DNA of 64,000 nt from Cyprinodon diabolis (Eukaryota > Chordata > Actinopteri > Cyprinodontiformes > Cyprinodontidae), in the NCBI GenBank assembly GCA_030533445.1, contig CM060083.1, positions 28,260,666-28,324,665 on the forward strand. The letters run 5' to 3'. The notes under the pieces were generated by a model. The model did no database searches. It was given only the letters and a program-made list of their open reading frames with translations, and was not told where the DNA came from. The stretch's first letter is position 1; each line of letters begins with the position of its first letter. Of the stretch, positions 36,640 to 48,986 are shown in pieces. The position numbers were made by a program, and so were the translations under genes.

Positions 36640-37560
36640 AAGACGAAGAGTTCCACCCCTTTGGAATGAGGTCCACAAAAGAATGTCCTTTTTTCTATAA
36701 GGTGTGGATGTACCTCAGAGTCTTGTCACAAGGAGGTTGCTCTTCTGTGATGGGCCATTTGTCTGTTGAGAGTTTGTTTGATTTCTCCAATATCAAGATC
36801 AGAGCATTCCTCACTGCATTGAACTGAATATGCCCCCACACTCATATTTGGTATGGGGGTTTTGTCCTGGGCTGCTTAGTGGTGCAGTGGGTAGCACTGC
36901 TGCCTTGCAGCAAGAAGGTTCTGGCTTCGATTCCCGGCCCAGGGTCTTTCTGTATGGAGTTTGCATGTTCTCCCTGAGCATGCATGGGTTATCTCCGTGT
37001 ACTCTATCTTCATCCCACAGTCCAAAAACATGACTGTTAGGTTAATTGGCTTCTCTACAGTCCCCTTATGTGTGACTGTGTGTGTGAATGGTTGTTTGCC
37101 CTGTTTGTCTCTTTTTTGCTCTCCCCATAGACAGCTGGAGATAGGCACCAGCACCCCTCATGACTTCACTTGGGATAAGCGTGTTAGAAAATGGATGGAT
37201 GGGTGTTGTCATTAGAACGCACTAGCCTCTGTCGAAGGGTCTTGTTAGGCTTGAAATGTACTGGTATTTTATGTTTGGAGAAAATCCTCTTGGGTTTTTC
37301 AGAGACTCCAGCAACATATGGGATGGCAATGTTTTTGGGTTTAATTTTATCACTGTTATGTTCTGCGGAGTGTCTTTTAATTTCCTTTCTGATTTGACAA
37401 ATGCCCAGTTTGGGTATCCACAGGTTTGAATAGCAATGATGTGTTTCTGTTCATTGTGCCTCCATTCTGTTTTTGTAGGTACATGCTCAGCGAGATGTTG
37501 TAAGGTTCTGATTACTGAAAGATTGTGTTCCAGTGGGTGGTGTGAGTCAAAAAAAGAAAC
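36640..37560 (-). pseudogene. Penelope-like endonuclease-region remnant (interrupted)
   Basis: On the minus strand, from about 37560 downward, pieces read DSHHPLEHNLSVIRTLQH, then HIIAIQTCGYPNWAFVK, then FKPNKTLRQRLV just before the SINE. After the SINE come AYSVQCSEEC, a degenerate DLDIGEIKQTL and MAHHRRATSL. These match in order the linker and GIY-YIG endonuclease region of teleost Penelope-like elements (family knowledge). Tyr of the YIG motif is Asp here. Stops, frameshifts and the SINE insertion make it a pseudogene. Confidence 0.82.
36871..37204 (+). mobile_element. tRNA-derived SINE inserted in the Penelope-like copy
   Basis: The best-preserved copy: a head with TGGTGCAGTGGGTAGCAC (A-box-like) and GGCTTCGATTCCCGG (one mismatch from the GGTTCGANTCC B box), the shared body, and a short ATGGATGGATGG tail. 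Splitting of the surrounding Penelope-like reading frame on both sides shows where it inserted. Confidence 0.82.
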
Positions 37561-40500
37561 TTGGAAACTAACTTATATTCCTGACATTTTGAATTGAAAA
37601 AGCTTCCTGAAATATCTTCAAACTTGGAAGCAAAGTCCAGTGTATTGTTTTTAATACCCTTGCAATATGTACCTTTGAAACAGTGAGTACTAAATCTGTT
37701 TTATAGACTTGGGTTGTGCTTAGTCTTCATTCTAATGAATAAAATCTGAACATTGTCAATTATTTTACAGTGGGTACATACAGGGGTTCTTATACTGAGT
37801 GTAATTCAATTTACATAATAAATGTTGTGTTTTACAGTAGAATGATTCAATTTTCATTTCTTTTGAATTGAGTTTTTCTTTTTTATACTGATGTTTTTTT
37901 TTTTTTTTTGTTTTTTTTCCCTTGATAACATATGAGTTTTGAATCAGAATTGATGAGCCTGTTTTTTAATTTTTTTTGCTGTTTTTGTTAACCTTTTAAG
38001 ATCTCTCTCTCACTCAGGATGTATAATGTTATGTTTAAGAATAGAAGCTTGTTTTATTTTCCACTTCTTTTTAGTAAAACAAACAAATAAACAAAAAAAA
38101 AACAACCCATTCACTGTCTGAACATTAGTACTGCTTCCTAGCAGGAACTAAATCTTTATCATGGCAAGGATCAGCTCAATCCAAACAAAATTAATCAATT
38201 AATGTATTTTATTATATCACAGGAAGCCTCCCTGTCAGTGGTGACAGGGTCGCTCTCTGCAGTTTAGAAAATGTCCTCCATTATTTAAAGGCTTCATGCT
38301 GTACTCTGCTATTTCACGGCAACTTTAAGCTGTGAAGCTATCTTTTGCATATGAGCGTCATCTACATGGTCTACTCGCAAAATAGCTTCTCATTCTTTAG
38401 ACCCTAAAATCAGAAATGATTGTTTGGACAACTTTGGCCAAGTAAGGGTTGTCCAAAACAGGGTCATCTGATCACCTTATCATAGGCACTCCTGTTGAAG
38501 TTAAAACTTACCCCTTTGATTCTTGGACTACCGCTGAACTACAGCTAGAGATGCCGCCACAGGCTCTGTGTCTGCCGATGTGTGCTGACTCTCTTCAGTT
38601 GCCTTTGAATCATCTGCACCCTGAATTCCAGTCAGTGCTCCTACAACAGGAATGTGTCTCAATCATATCATCATTATTGAATAGGAGTAGGCCTATATTG
38701 TTATACATGATTTCAAATTATAGTCCCGCCCTAATGTAGACCAGACATTTTTAATTTATCAGCACAAGTTTGCTGTGTCTCCTGTCTTCTGGCAAAATGC
38801 TAATTTTATCCCTTTTTCAAAAACTGTTTTTTTCTCTTTTCTTAATCCTAGAGGGTCTTAGGAGCATTAGGATAAATTCTGCCTGAAATCACATATGTGA
38901 ATTAAAGCAAGTTTAGCTCCCAAGCTATAAATTGGAAATATGCTAGGCGGAAATGTGATTTTGGCACAACGGAGCCAAAAGTGGCCAAATTGTGCCAACC
39001 AGATTTTTCCACTGATCTGGGAATCTGGCCTGACCAATGTGCTGATTTACATTATTGGAGACCTTCTGCATGAGACAAAGCCTTTGCTCCTAAGATTTGG
39101 CCATTGTTTAGTTGAAATTTACCACTGAACACACAATATCACCAAACTGAACAGAAAATAATAATTAAAGAGCAAGCCTATGTAATGCATACCAGTTACA
39201 TAACTTAAAATTGTCGCACAATTACCTCCGACACCTCCTTGGAAAGGTCTGAGCCTCTAGTTTCCAATGATGCTGGCCATTACTCCAGCCATTACTCCAG
39301 TCAGACATGTCAGGTGGAATTTTAAATCTAATTTTATTTGTCTAAACAGTTATAAAACTAAGTATTTGTGAAAAATCATTTTGAAAGATTTTTTTAGCAA
39401 TTTTAAAGCCCCATTCTGAAAGACGTCCAGATGAAACACCAGGTGGATATTTTTCGGCCAGTTCTAGAAATTGATCAACATGAGCAGGTGTCAGTTGTGC
39501 CCGGTACCGGGTCCGCCAGGCTAAGGCATTAAACCTCTTTCTTCATTTGATTGGACCAACAGTGTTTGGTGTTATATACAACTTTAGAGATATTTCAATT
39601 TTAAATATCCCTGCTTAAAATCTCTGTGTAACATTATCCCTGACCTGTATGGTGTGTTTTCTTGGATTTAATGATTTATTTGTTTATTTACTTAAATATA
39701 TAATAATTATGGCCTTAACCAAATAGATATATTTCTACTATGAGATAATTGTGTGCAGGTGAACAATAGGCAACTTCTGAAGATATTTGTGTGCTTTAGG
39801 AAAAAATCACTCTCCTTTGGGTTTTAGTTTAAAAGGGCAAAATTGATAAAATGCCTTCATTTTACAGTAAATTATTACTTTGTGTTTTCTCATAAAATTC
39901 AGATTTTGCAGATTTAGTCTGAAACATTTATGGATATGCTTTTTATTTGACTCGTTTTGTTTTTATCTGAAACAGAGCAAGCATAACAAATATGTTTTTC
40001 CTTCAACTTTTCTGTTGCACTTTCCTTCATTTGTGTATCTTTGTAAACTTCAAAACCTTACCGCACACTGAGTATAATACAGTGGAGAAAAAAAAAACGC
40101 ACAGCTTGTGGGACTGCCAACTCCTTATCTAACTGGCTGTTAACTTTCAGGATTGCAGAAAGGAATAATCAACCTGTCAGTTGGCTAACCAGTTACACAA
40201 TCAGACATTTTCTTTCCTCTTCTTTAAGGAAGTCGCAGTGGAAATAAGAAGTTACTTAGCAACAAAGTGCTCGCAATAGTATTATAAGTTTGCTTTTGAT
40301 TGGCATATTAGATACTTTCTGAAGTAACTCTAAAAGTGCCATTTCTCTTTAACTCATGTTAGTAAAAAAATGCAAAAATGATACAAGAATGCACTTTGTG
40401 GAACATTCTGTCTCGCCAGTAAAATAGATGCTCTAAATATTTTCATTCTACATAAACAAAGGTATAAAATCCCACAGAAAATCCCATCTAGTGTCATTAC

Positions 40501-43500
40501 CATGCTGGTGAGGTGATCATAATTTAAACACTCCTTTCAGTACTGCATTTCATTATGTATGGTGTCACCTTGCCCAATATCGGACACAACCATTTATTGT
40601 CATTCTTAAACACGTAGAATAATGAGATAGGGCTTTGTATAAGTGGTATACCTTTTAAAACATATACAGAAGAAGGTCACTGTAGGTGGCAGCATATATC
40701 CAGAGTAAGCTGAAAGAAATAATAACCCTTCACTTTGTATACATTTTGTTATCTTATTTATTTTAAAATAGATTTTTGCAGATTACATTTATAATGATAA
40801 AAACTTATTTTGGCAATAGCTTGTCAGTCCAGTATTACATGAGCATCTTTTTATGTACATGCCCAAAAGGAGAAAATGGAGTATGCCAAAAAATAAAAAT
40901 AAAATCAGAATTATGAAATACAAAAGCGTGCATGCATGAAACCAAGCATTTTTTCTTGATAGTTCCCAGCTGTACCTTAAATTTTGCGTTCAAGGCTCCT
41001 CCTCATTCTCTTCCCTACATACACCCACATTATACCATAAACCATCCAAGGTGTTTGAGTGAGAGGTGTAAAGTCAGATAAATATATTTGGTAGCCACCA
41101 TATATAAAAGTAATGATACCCTCGGAGTCTGAAATAGCTCAAGTTATTGATGAATTTACAAATTTTTTTTTTATTTTCTTAATGGCTGCTTCAGTAAGAG
41201 AATCAATTGTGGATCAAATTTTACACCAATTTGCACTGGTAAGAGCTGACAGGAACCACACAATGGGTAACATCTGTAATAATAAATCAAAACAAAATAA
41301 CACATATAATCTGGGAAAGTAGGAAACCTATGTGGTTTGATATCGGTAAGTATGTCATATTGAGTCTACAGCTGCTTGTTTACCAATCTTTCATTGATTA
41401 TTATGGATCTTTGATAAACTGATTATGGCATGAAGCCATTTTATGCCCATATTAAATATGTTTATAATACTACAGACTATGACGGACTATGGCCACTTCA
41501 TTTGTATTTATCTGCATTGCTTTAGAACAGTGTATCCAGCTACCCCTTGGATTGACCTCCTCCTTTTTGACACTTGTGATGAAAAGGGATGGGTCTGAGA
41601 GACATGATCCATGGAGTCCGATCAGCTGATAACCTGTCATCATGGGTCCGGAATCATTGATAATTATTTTAAAAGGTCTCCGGGATAGTCAAATCATCTA
41701 TCACATCATTGAATTTAATAGTTTTTTTTTTTTTTTTTTATGTGACAAAGCCAGTCAGTGCCAGCATATATCACACTGTGGTTTCAGGTCTGATAAAGTT
41801 GACGTATGAATTAAGTTGCAAATTAAGTGAAATATCTGAGAGACATCATAATGCAATTTGGCTTGAGTCACTATCTGTGTTGCCAATTTTCCTGATCTCT
41901 CAAATTTTACGTACCAGTACGGATGAGTCAGAGTTGGTGAGAGCAACCACAAATTTCCATGCCAAGCTTGCTTTTGTGTTTAAAAGTAGCAAACACAGGT
42001 TTCAAGCCCTGTTTTATGCATATGCAAGCTTTGAGACCCTTGATTCTTTCAAGCTCATTGAAGTAAGGTTGGCACTTTTGGTAGACGGCTCCTTTTTGGG
42101 ACATTCAAAAGATCTTTAATTAGAGATTGGCATCTAGGCTCAAGCTATGCAAATTCAGATCTCCAGGCTGCTCATCTGTCATTCCTTTGTTATCTTTACC
42201 TGGTGTTTCCAAATACTTTCCGTTTCTAAATTATGAAGGCCACAGGGCTTTTTGAGAAAACCAATGCCATTTTCAAATTAAAAAAATACTAAAACCTTGT
42301 GTTGCAGAGTGCATACAGATGAAACCTGTGTTCCATTCTAATCCATGTCCCATTTATTGAATTGACATCAAATTGACTAGTCAATTTAAAATTGATCTAT
42401 AGGACGATCAATAAAGTTTGCATGTCCCTTAAGTTAATTTGTATTGTCAAGAGATTAAAATGCATTAGTACTAATATTATTAGAATAATATGTAGATTAA
42501 TGACAAGTTTGTAATGTTTTCACTTTTGTAATATTAAGGATATTGTGCGTTTTGTCTCTCTCTGATCAATTTTGGAGCAGTTTGTTTCAAGTTTGTGCAT
42601 TTTGTTCATAATAGCCTTTATTGATTAATTAAAATCCTACTTTTATAGATATAGTCATAGATTACAGGCTGATATTTCTTTTAGGAAGCAAACAAATTAA
42701 GAGCTTAGTGTTAGAGTGAGAGTGGTGCCCTGAAAGCATGAGGGGCCTTCAATTATTCAGAAAAAGAAAACATCCTAAGGATAAAATTTCCCCTGCAATG
42801 CAGTTGTACAGCATTGACCATCGTGCCTCTAAGGGACCTTTAGATTTAGAGAAAGTAAAACAATGTATTTAATGGACACACAAACATTTGCTCTAAAGGA
42901 TTGATGATATTTAATATTATTCTGTTTATCACAGAAAGCGTTTTTTGTAATTTGCATGTTGGTAAGACAGTATAGGTATGTTAAAAAATTCTCCTGAAAG
43001 GAGGTGTTGTACTTTTTATGGTCCTGAGTTGGATTGTTGCCTACCAAGTGCTGACAGATGGTAAAAAAAGAGGTAACCCTTTAGCCCTGCAGTAGACCCA
43101 GGTCTGTGGCGTTCATTCCCAGCGACAACCCATATCCATCATCTCAACCTAACCCGGGGCCATTATGGAAACTGCCCTTCAACATTGTGCTTGCAGTGTA
43201 TAGTTAATGAAACATACTGCTTTTAATAAAACCTATAAGTGGTTAAGACATTCATGCTTAGTATGATATGTTTATGCAATACACATTTTAAGACAACTGT
43301 GTGCTTTTTCGTTTTTGGTGGTTTATATTTATTTTTGCTGGTTCTAATGTTTCCTTGGTCCTGCTGACAAAAGCAAGATGCAGAGAATGGCATTGTTACC
43401 TCTCTGTGTTGTTTTGAGGGTGGAGAACTATAAGCTTTAAAGCATTTTTTTAAACCAGACTGTAATGTCTCAGGAATATTCATCTGAAATTTATGGAAAT

Positions 43501-44810
43501 ACAGCACAGTTCTGGCCTGACTATAAAACATAAAATGCAGAAGCTGCTAGATGTGGTGATCAACCAGTTTACACATCAGATTCATAAACAGAACCTCTTG
43601 GGGAATGACTCCTTATTGTTGTGCAAAGATCTTTCCTTTTTGAAAATAATTTTGAAGGGATAATAAATGTAAACTGCACACGGACCTGTGTAGTCTAAAG
43701 CTTATTTTTGTCTCAAAAGGAACCAGCAATGGCAAAAGCTTGTTTATCTGTCAAAGGGACTACACAAAAATTCATGCCGCATTTGCACTCTAGAGTTGTA
43801 TTAATTATTAATATAATTAGAACTTCTTATTGTGCAATTTAATTTTCAGAGGATACTCTCAACCATTTTTTTGGTTGCAAAGAACAACACCTTGGAATGC
43901 AAACTCTGTTCATAATGTACCAGTCTTCTGAGCAAATTTAGAGTCAAGGATCTTTGATTAGGATCAGGGATAGAGGTCTCTGGTTTAAAGACTAGTCTCA
44001 ACCTGTCTTTTCTCTGTCTTGGGCTTGGTCTCATATCTTTATGCCTTGGTTTTGGTCTTGTTTTGTCGGGCTTCGACAAATTGAATCAAGGCCGGTTCAA
44101 GAACTACGTGGTTCCGTAAAAAAATGATTAGATAAAAGTAACAATACAAAATTTAAATCCCTTTGATCTTCACCTGTAGATGCACATAGCACTACAGATG
44201 AATTCATTCATTCAGCTTTTGATGCATTGCTTTAAAAACCAAACATTTATCTGCAGTCTTGCTTTTACTGAGAGCACACCCAGCAATCTCACCAACAAAA
44301 ATGTCGTAGATTCTAAAATTATGAAATTTTATTTTCAAAAGCATGAAGAGGTCAAAAAAGGGAAAGAAAAAGCACTGGTAACTTGGTGAATTCTGTACAC
44401 CTCCTAGATTAAGCATTTGTGAAATAAGCTTGATGACCTTGATGAAAATGGAGAGAAGGAGCTGCCTTCCAAGAGGTTTCAAAGAGGTTCTAACTAAATT
44501 CCAGGAAATATGCAGTAGTCAAGGATACAACATTCATTCTCACCTTATTCAATTGGTTGCATCTTTAGCTCTTGGCAATGCCATTGCTTTTTCATCAAAT
44601 GCTCAAATTATTTTAGTCATTATTGTAACAGTTCAGATCAAAAATAAATTTACTATCTCCTAGAGCAAAGGGGAGTGCTGCATACTTGCGTTCTACCACT
44701 CAGACATTTTATAAACAGTAAGTAAAACCTAATATGACTTGAAGGGTTCTTGCATTAAAGTACTGCCAGATGGATTGTTTGTGCCTCAAAATGTGGTTTA
44801 GTTTTGGGGT

Positions 44811-44832
44811 GTATATATATATATATATATAT
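44811..44832. repeat. TA microsatellite
   Basis: About ten consecutive TA units; low-complexity, no further function seen. Confidence 0.95.
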
Positions 44833-47800
44833 CATGCTTTCCCTTGTTTAACTTAAATTTCTTTAGCTTTTCTTTTTTGACTTCCAGCCTTCTGTCTTCC
44901 TTTGTCCTAAATCATTTCAACATTTTTTGGTTTAGTGCACTCTCTCCCATCCCTTGGTGAGTGACAAATCTTGATCTGACGGACAGGAATCTGATTACAG
45001 AGACCCTATTGCAAGCTGGAGGCTATTGGGTCTGTGGTTGTAGGGAAAAGCTGCTCTTCCTCTTCCCTCATGTCATGTTTTTGCAAACGCTACACATGGG
45101 AATTAGGGCCCGAGTACATTCATCTCAGCAATGATAGCATCTATATTAGGATGACAAATTTGTTCCTGTCACCTTACGAGGGAATGGGACTGCACGTCAA
45201 GGCGAAGGTAAAGTCAGGAAGACAGTGATTTGTTGCCAAGCTGCATATCTCTTCTCGTAGTTCTCTTTTTCCAAAAAACACAGGGCATCATGGTTGTAAT
45301 TGTCATCTGTTTCTAGTTTTCTGTCAAAATGAATATAAAAGGAAGAATTGTTTGGCAATTTTGAACTGAAAAATCTGAACTGTTTGTCTAAAAGAATCTT
45401 GATAAGAATCACCATGATTACAAGCCATTTTCTCTTAACTGTTATGCTTCTTTCATTCACTCGATTATACTTAGGAATGTTATTCCTCCTGGGTAGTTCC
45501 ATACTCTCGGGCCATATTACTAGCAAAGAGAGTCACAGACACGCACAGAGCTCCAGATTCGATTTTAGATTAAACAAAATATCAAGGAATCCAAAGGGGA
45601 AAATGCTCCAATGGCAGCAGACTTCATTTATCTGAGATGTGTGAAGCAAGGATAAGGAGGAAGACAGAGTCGACCATGCAATACACTTTCTATGGAGAAG
45701 TGCAGGGAGGAAAGAGAAGAAACAAGAGAACTCAAGGGGGAGCGTAGGAGGAAGATGGAAGCAGATAGTGTTTTATGAACATCATAGTCAGATTTTATCG
45801 TTTAAAGCGTCAAGCTAACAGAAGGCAACCAGTCTTCTCTTGTGTAAGCTGCTAGGAGCTGTACACTCTATAGCATCTGCTCAGTATGCACCCTCACTGT
45901 GAGGTGACTACAACCACATGTCCATATTGTACGAAAATGATTTCCAAAGCCAGCAATAAATAATAACCACAAGGCTTAATTGAGAATCAAAATATCAGCT
46001 GTCTGTCATATGGCTCACAGGATGCCTTGAGTTGTCTACTGAGATAAATTAGGCACCGGTCTCATGTTGTTTATTGTTAGTCAGTGATGGACATGGTGAT
46101 AGAGTGGCGTAGATGCTCCTCCTACACAGGCACACAACTGTCGCAGCTATATGGTTGATGTTGTTCCTGAGAGATCGAGTATAATTTCTAGAATCTTTTA
46201 TTTTATGCAGATCATTGTTCATGAAAGTGAAGCACAGCTAATTTCTGAGTTGACTTAAGTAACAACGACAAAGCAGTTTCTTAAAGAAGCCATATAAAAA
46301 CACACTTTTCTACAATCCAGTAGACGGAATATATTGAAGAAATGCAAATAATTTATAAAATATAGCTTTTGATGAGACAAGATATTCTTACTTTCTTTCT
46401 TTTTTTAAGAGACAATTAAATACACCATTACATTAGACTGACCTCTGAAAACCCATCCTCAGCATTAAGTTGGATGAACGTCTATACCGACTGCTCACTA
46501 ATTTTATGAATGCACTGATTCAATTCAATTAACTTTGGCTATGTATTAAGACACAGTTTAAAGTTTTTAGTTGTGATTATTTGTATTGTGGAATATGTCC
46601 TAATATTCTATAATATCACAAATTGGGCTAATCCAAGCATATATTGAACATTGTGCTAAAATCTAACAGGTCAAGAATTAAGATGGACACAGAACTCTTT
46701 TTTTTCCATCTTATAGATTATTTTGAAGTTTTATGATTTGTTGGAATAGATGGATTCAACAAAACGACAATTGGCATGCATGCAAACACTTTTCAGAATC
46801 AAGTTCTTTGGAATAAGGCAAGCTGACCTGAGGTTGCATGTGAATTCCGTGTCAAGGTGGCATATCTTTGCTTCGAGTTTCTTGTTGGTCTGGCTAGTTG
46901 CTATTAGAACATTCTGCCCGGCATGTGATCATTACATATTTTTAGTTCAATTGGACAATTGGCCATTTTATATCAATTACTAATGTCCATATAAACTGTA
47001 CAATCCAATATTTTTGTTTTTAAACCAAACACATTCCAGCCCAATAATGTATTTTTTTGCAAGTAAATATAGATATTGTCAGGGCATTTTACTTCTGGGC
47101 TGTATGCTTGCTTTAATGCTATGTGTTTACAAGGTTTTCACAGCTGCCTCCCAGTATCTTAGACTGCCTGGGGTGCAGTAGCTTAAGGATGATACATGGT
47201 GTGATCTTCTCTCACCGAAGGAGAAGATAGAGAACCTGAGAGTCTCCAGCCATTCTGGTTTTTACGATTAAAGTTATACTCAGGGCCGAAGTTGGTTATG
47301 TTTTTTTAGCCTATTCTTCCAAGATAAATTAGGCATGATAACTGATTGAAAATTGTTGAGGCTAGGCTTATATCATCAGTTTATTTTTCCTTCTTCTAAT
47401 GATTAGAATAGAAAGGTTTCAACAGAAACAAAAATTTAGTTATTGTCTTACTTAAGATGTATTGTCTGTATGACAAGAACCACCGAGGGCCAGTTTTTCA
47501 TGACAGTTAGGGACACGAAACTCGAGTTTGTTTGAATAGTGACAGTCTACAAAGAATGATTTTGTTTTTTGTTTTTAAATCATGAAAATGAAATATTTAA
47601 TTTATTGATCTCAGGATAAAATATGTTTTTAAGTGTGTTTAAATAATAAAAATAATATATTATGCAAAGCTGTACAGTATACCAAGCATTTAAGTATATA
47701 TGACTGCTCTTGTTAAGGGATATAGATATGTACTGATTTGAAAATTCAAGAATTTGATTCCTATCGGGTGAATGAATTTAAAAACCTCAACATAAGTAGA

Positions 47801-47867
47801 CGTTGTTACGAGTAAGACTTCTCGGTTTGCATATGAGTGAATGAGTAAAATAAAAAATGTAGGGAAT

Positions 47868-47964
47868 GTTGGGCTAGTTGTTAGAGCAGTGCACTTGTGT
47901 TCTGCGAAGGTTGCTCCCGGGGCACCGCACAATGGATTATTATGATTATTATTATTATTATTAG
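47868..47964 (+). repeat. tRNA-like head followed by ATT tail (possible second SINE type)
   Basis: GGCTAGTTGTTAGAGCAGTG resembles a tRNA A-box/D-arm, and AAGGTTGCTCCCGG is a loose B-box position. It runs into an (ATT)n tract at about 47938-47962. The structure is SINE-like, but only one copy is visible and no target duplication is clear. Not a functional tRNA. Confidence 0.4.
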
Positions 47965-48492
47965 AAAGTCTTCTGTGCCCTTCCATCATAACATCCAGGG
48001 GAGATTAGATAAAGGGGGTAGGTTGAATCCAGAATAACACTTTTGTTTTGAGAGCAGGCTGCACAGGAATTTCCTTCAGCCTTGAGTCTTTGTCTTGCTT
48101 GCTCTTTCGTGGCAAAATCCAATATTTCAAATGTGTTGGGCTTTTCCACCTTGAAGCGAGCATGCACACCAAAGATGTTGTCCCATCTCACCTTTGAGTT
48201 TAACCACCGCAGCCAGCCTGTGTTCAATCGCACCCAGCATACGAGTCAACTCCCGATCTTGCTTGTTCACAGCCTTTGTGAGGGTGTCAACCACTGCCGG
48301 CAGCCTGATCAATGCCCAAAATTCTGCCGACATCCTCTGTAATTGAAGATACATCACGTATCCTCCAAATCCAAACAGGAGAAATCCGAGTATCATAAAA
48401 CCAAAAATCCATACATCTTCGATATCCTCCAGTGACAACGTTGTGAAACACACCATCCTCCACGCTTTCCAGGAGTCCATGGTGTATCCCAT
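47961..48492 (-). pseudogene. Unidentified membrane-anchored protein frame, antisense to neurexin
   Basis: A minus-strand open frame of 121 codons starts at 48492 (second Met, with Kozak-like ACACCATGG, at 48480). Residues 28-50 (WIFGFMILGFLLFGFGGYVM) form a strong single transmembrane helix behind a short N-terminus, and residues 65-100 (PAVVDTLTKAVNKQDRELTR...) look helical and possibly coiled coil. At about 48192 the protein-like reading shifts to another frame (SKVRWDNIFGVHARFKVEKP ... FATKEQARQRLKAE), open to 47961. At that point AAAG|GTGAGA is a good splice donor, so this may be an exon with a donor, or an intact coding region broken by one base. I do not recognise the family. It could be a host gene exon, a retrocopy or a retroelement accessory product. 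Confidence 0.35.
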
Positions 48493-48947
48493 GAAGTAGG
48501 TCCTATCAGGAAAGGACGGGTCCCCTTTTCCCTGTCTTTCAGTTGAATAAATTTAATCAATTGTATTGAGAGACCAGCTGAACAGATACGTTTTTTTTAG
48601 TTCGAGTGATATGAAGAGAGAGCTCAGAAAAGGACAAGAAACAGCAAAGCAGGGACAGGCAGGGAGGTGCAGGAGCAGCAGGAAAATGCGACCGCCTCCT
48701 TCAAGAGTCAGAACAGAATGTAATGAAATGTGCTTAACTTCATGAGTATGTTGCTAATTATCAGCTGTTGAGACCAGTTTTGAATTTGATCTCCCCGCTT
48801 TTTTTAGAGTTGCTACACACTGTCTACTAATTAGGCTAATAAGGCTTGAGTTTCCATGCATTAAAACAACCAGTAGGAAAGTAGGCCCTGTCTGGATAAC
48901 ACAAAAGTATCTAGTGAGACTAAACCTCTTATTGGTCTATGAGAGCA

Positions 48948-48985
<38 letters not shown>
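48948..48985 (+). repeat. Uninterrupted run of 38 G
   Basis: A homopolymer of 38 guanines on the plus strand in otherwise AT-rich intron. It can form G-quadruplexes on the coding strand of the neurexin pre-mRNA. Exact length is uncertain because such runs are hard to sequence. Confidence 0.9.

Positions 48986-48986
<1 letters not shown>

Larger units (their letters stand above)
36430..37655 (-). mobile_element. Second Penelope-like copy, interrupted by a SINE, with 14-bp target duplication
   Basis: A minus-strand Penelope-like fragment flanked by a perfect 14-bp duplication ACCCTTGCAATATG (36416-36429 and 37656-37669). Its two termini are inverted copies of each other and resemble those of the 7.5-kb copy. 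A SINE sits inside it (about 36871-37204), so the SINE arrived later. Confidence 0.85.

Noticed and set aside
47868..47940. Functional tRNA gene
   Set aside because: Only an A-box-like head is recognisable; no cloverleaf can be drawn and an ATT tail follows, so a SINE relic is more likely.
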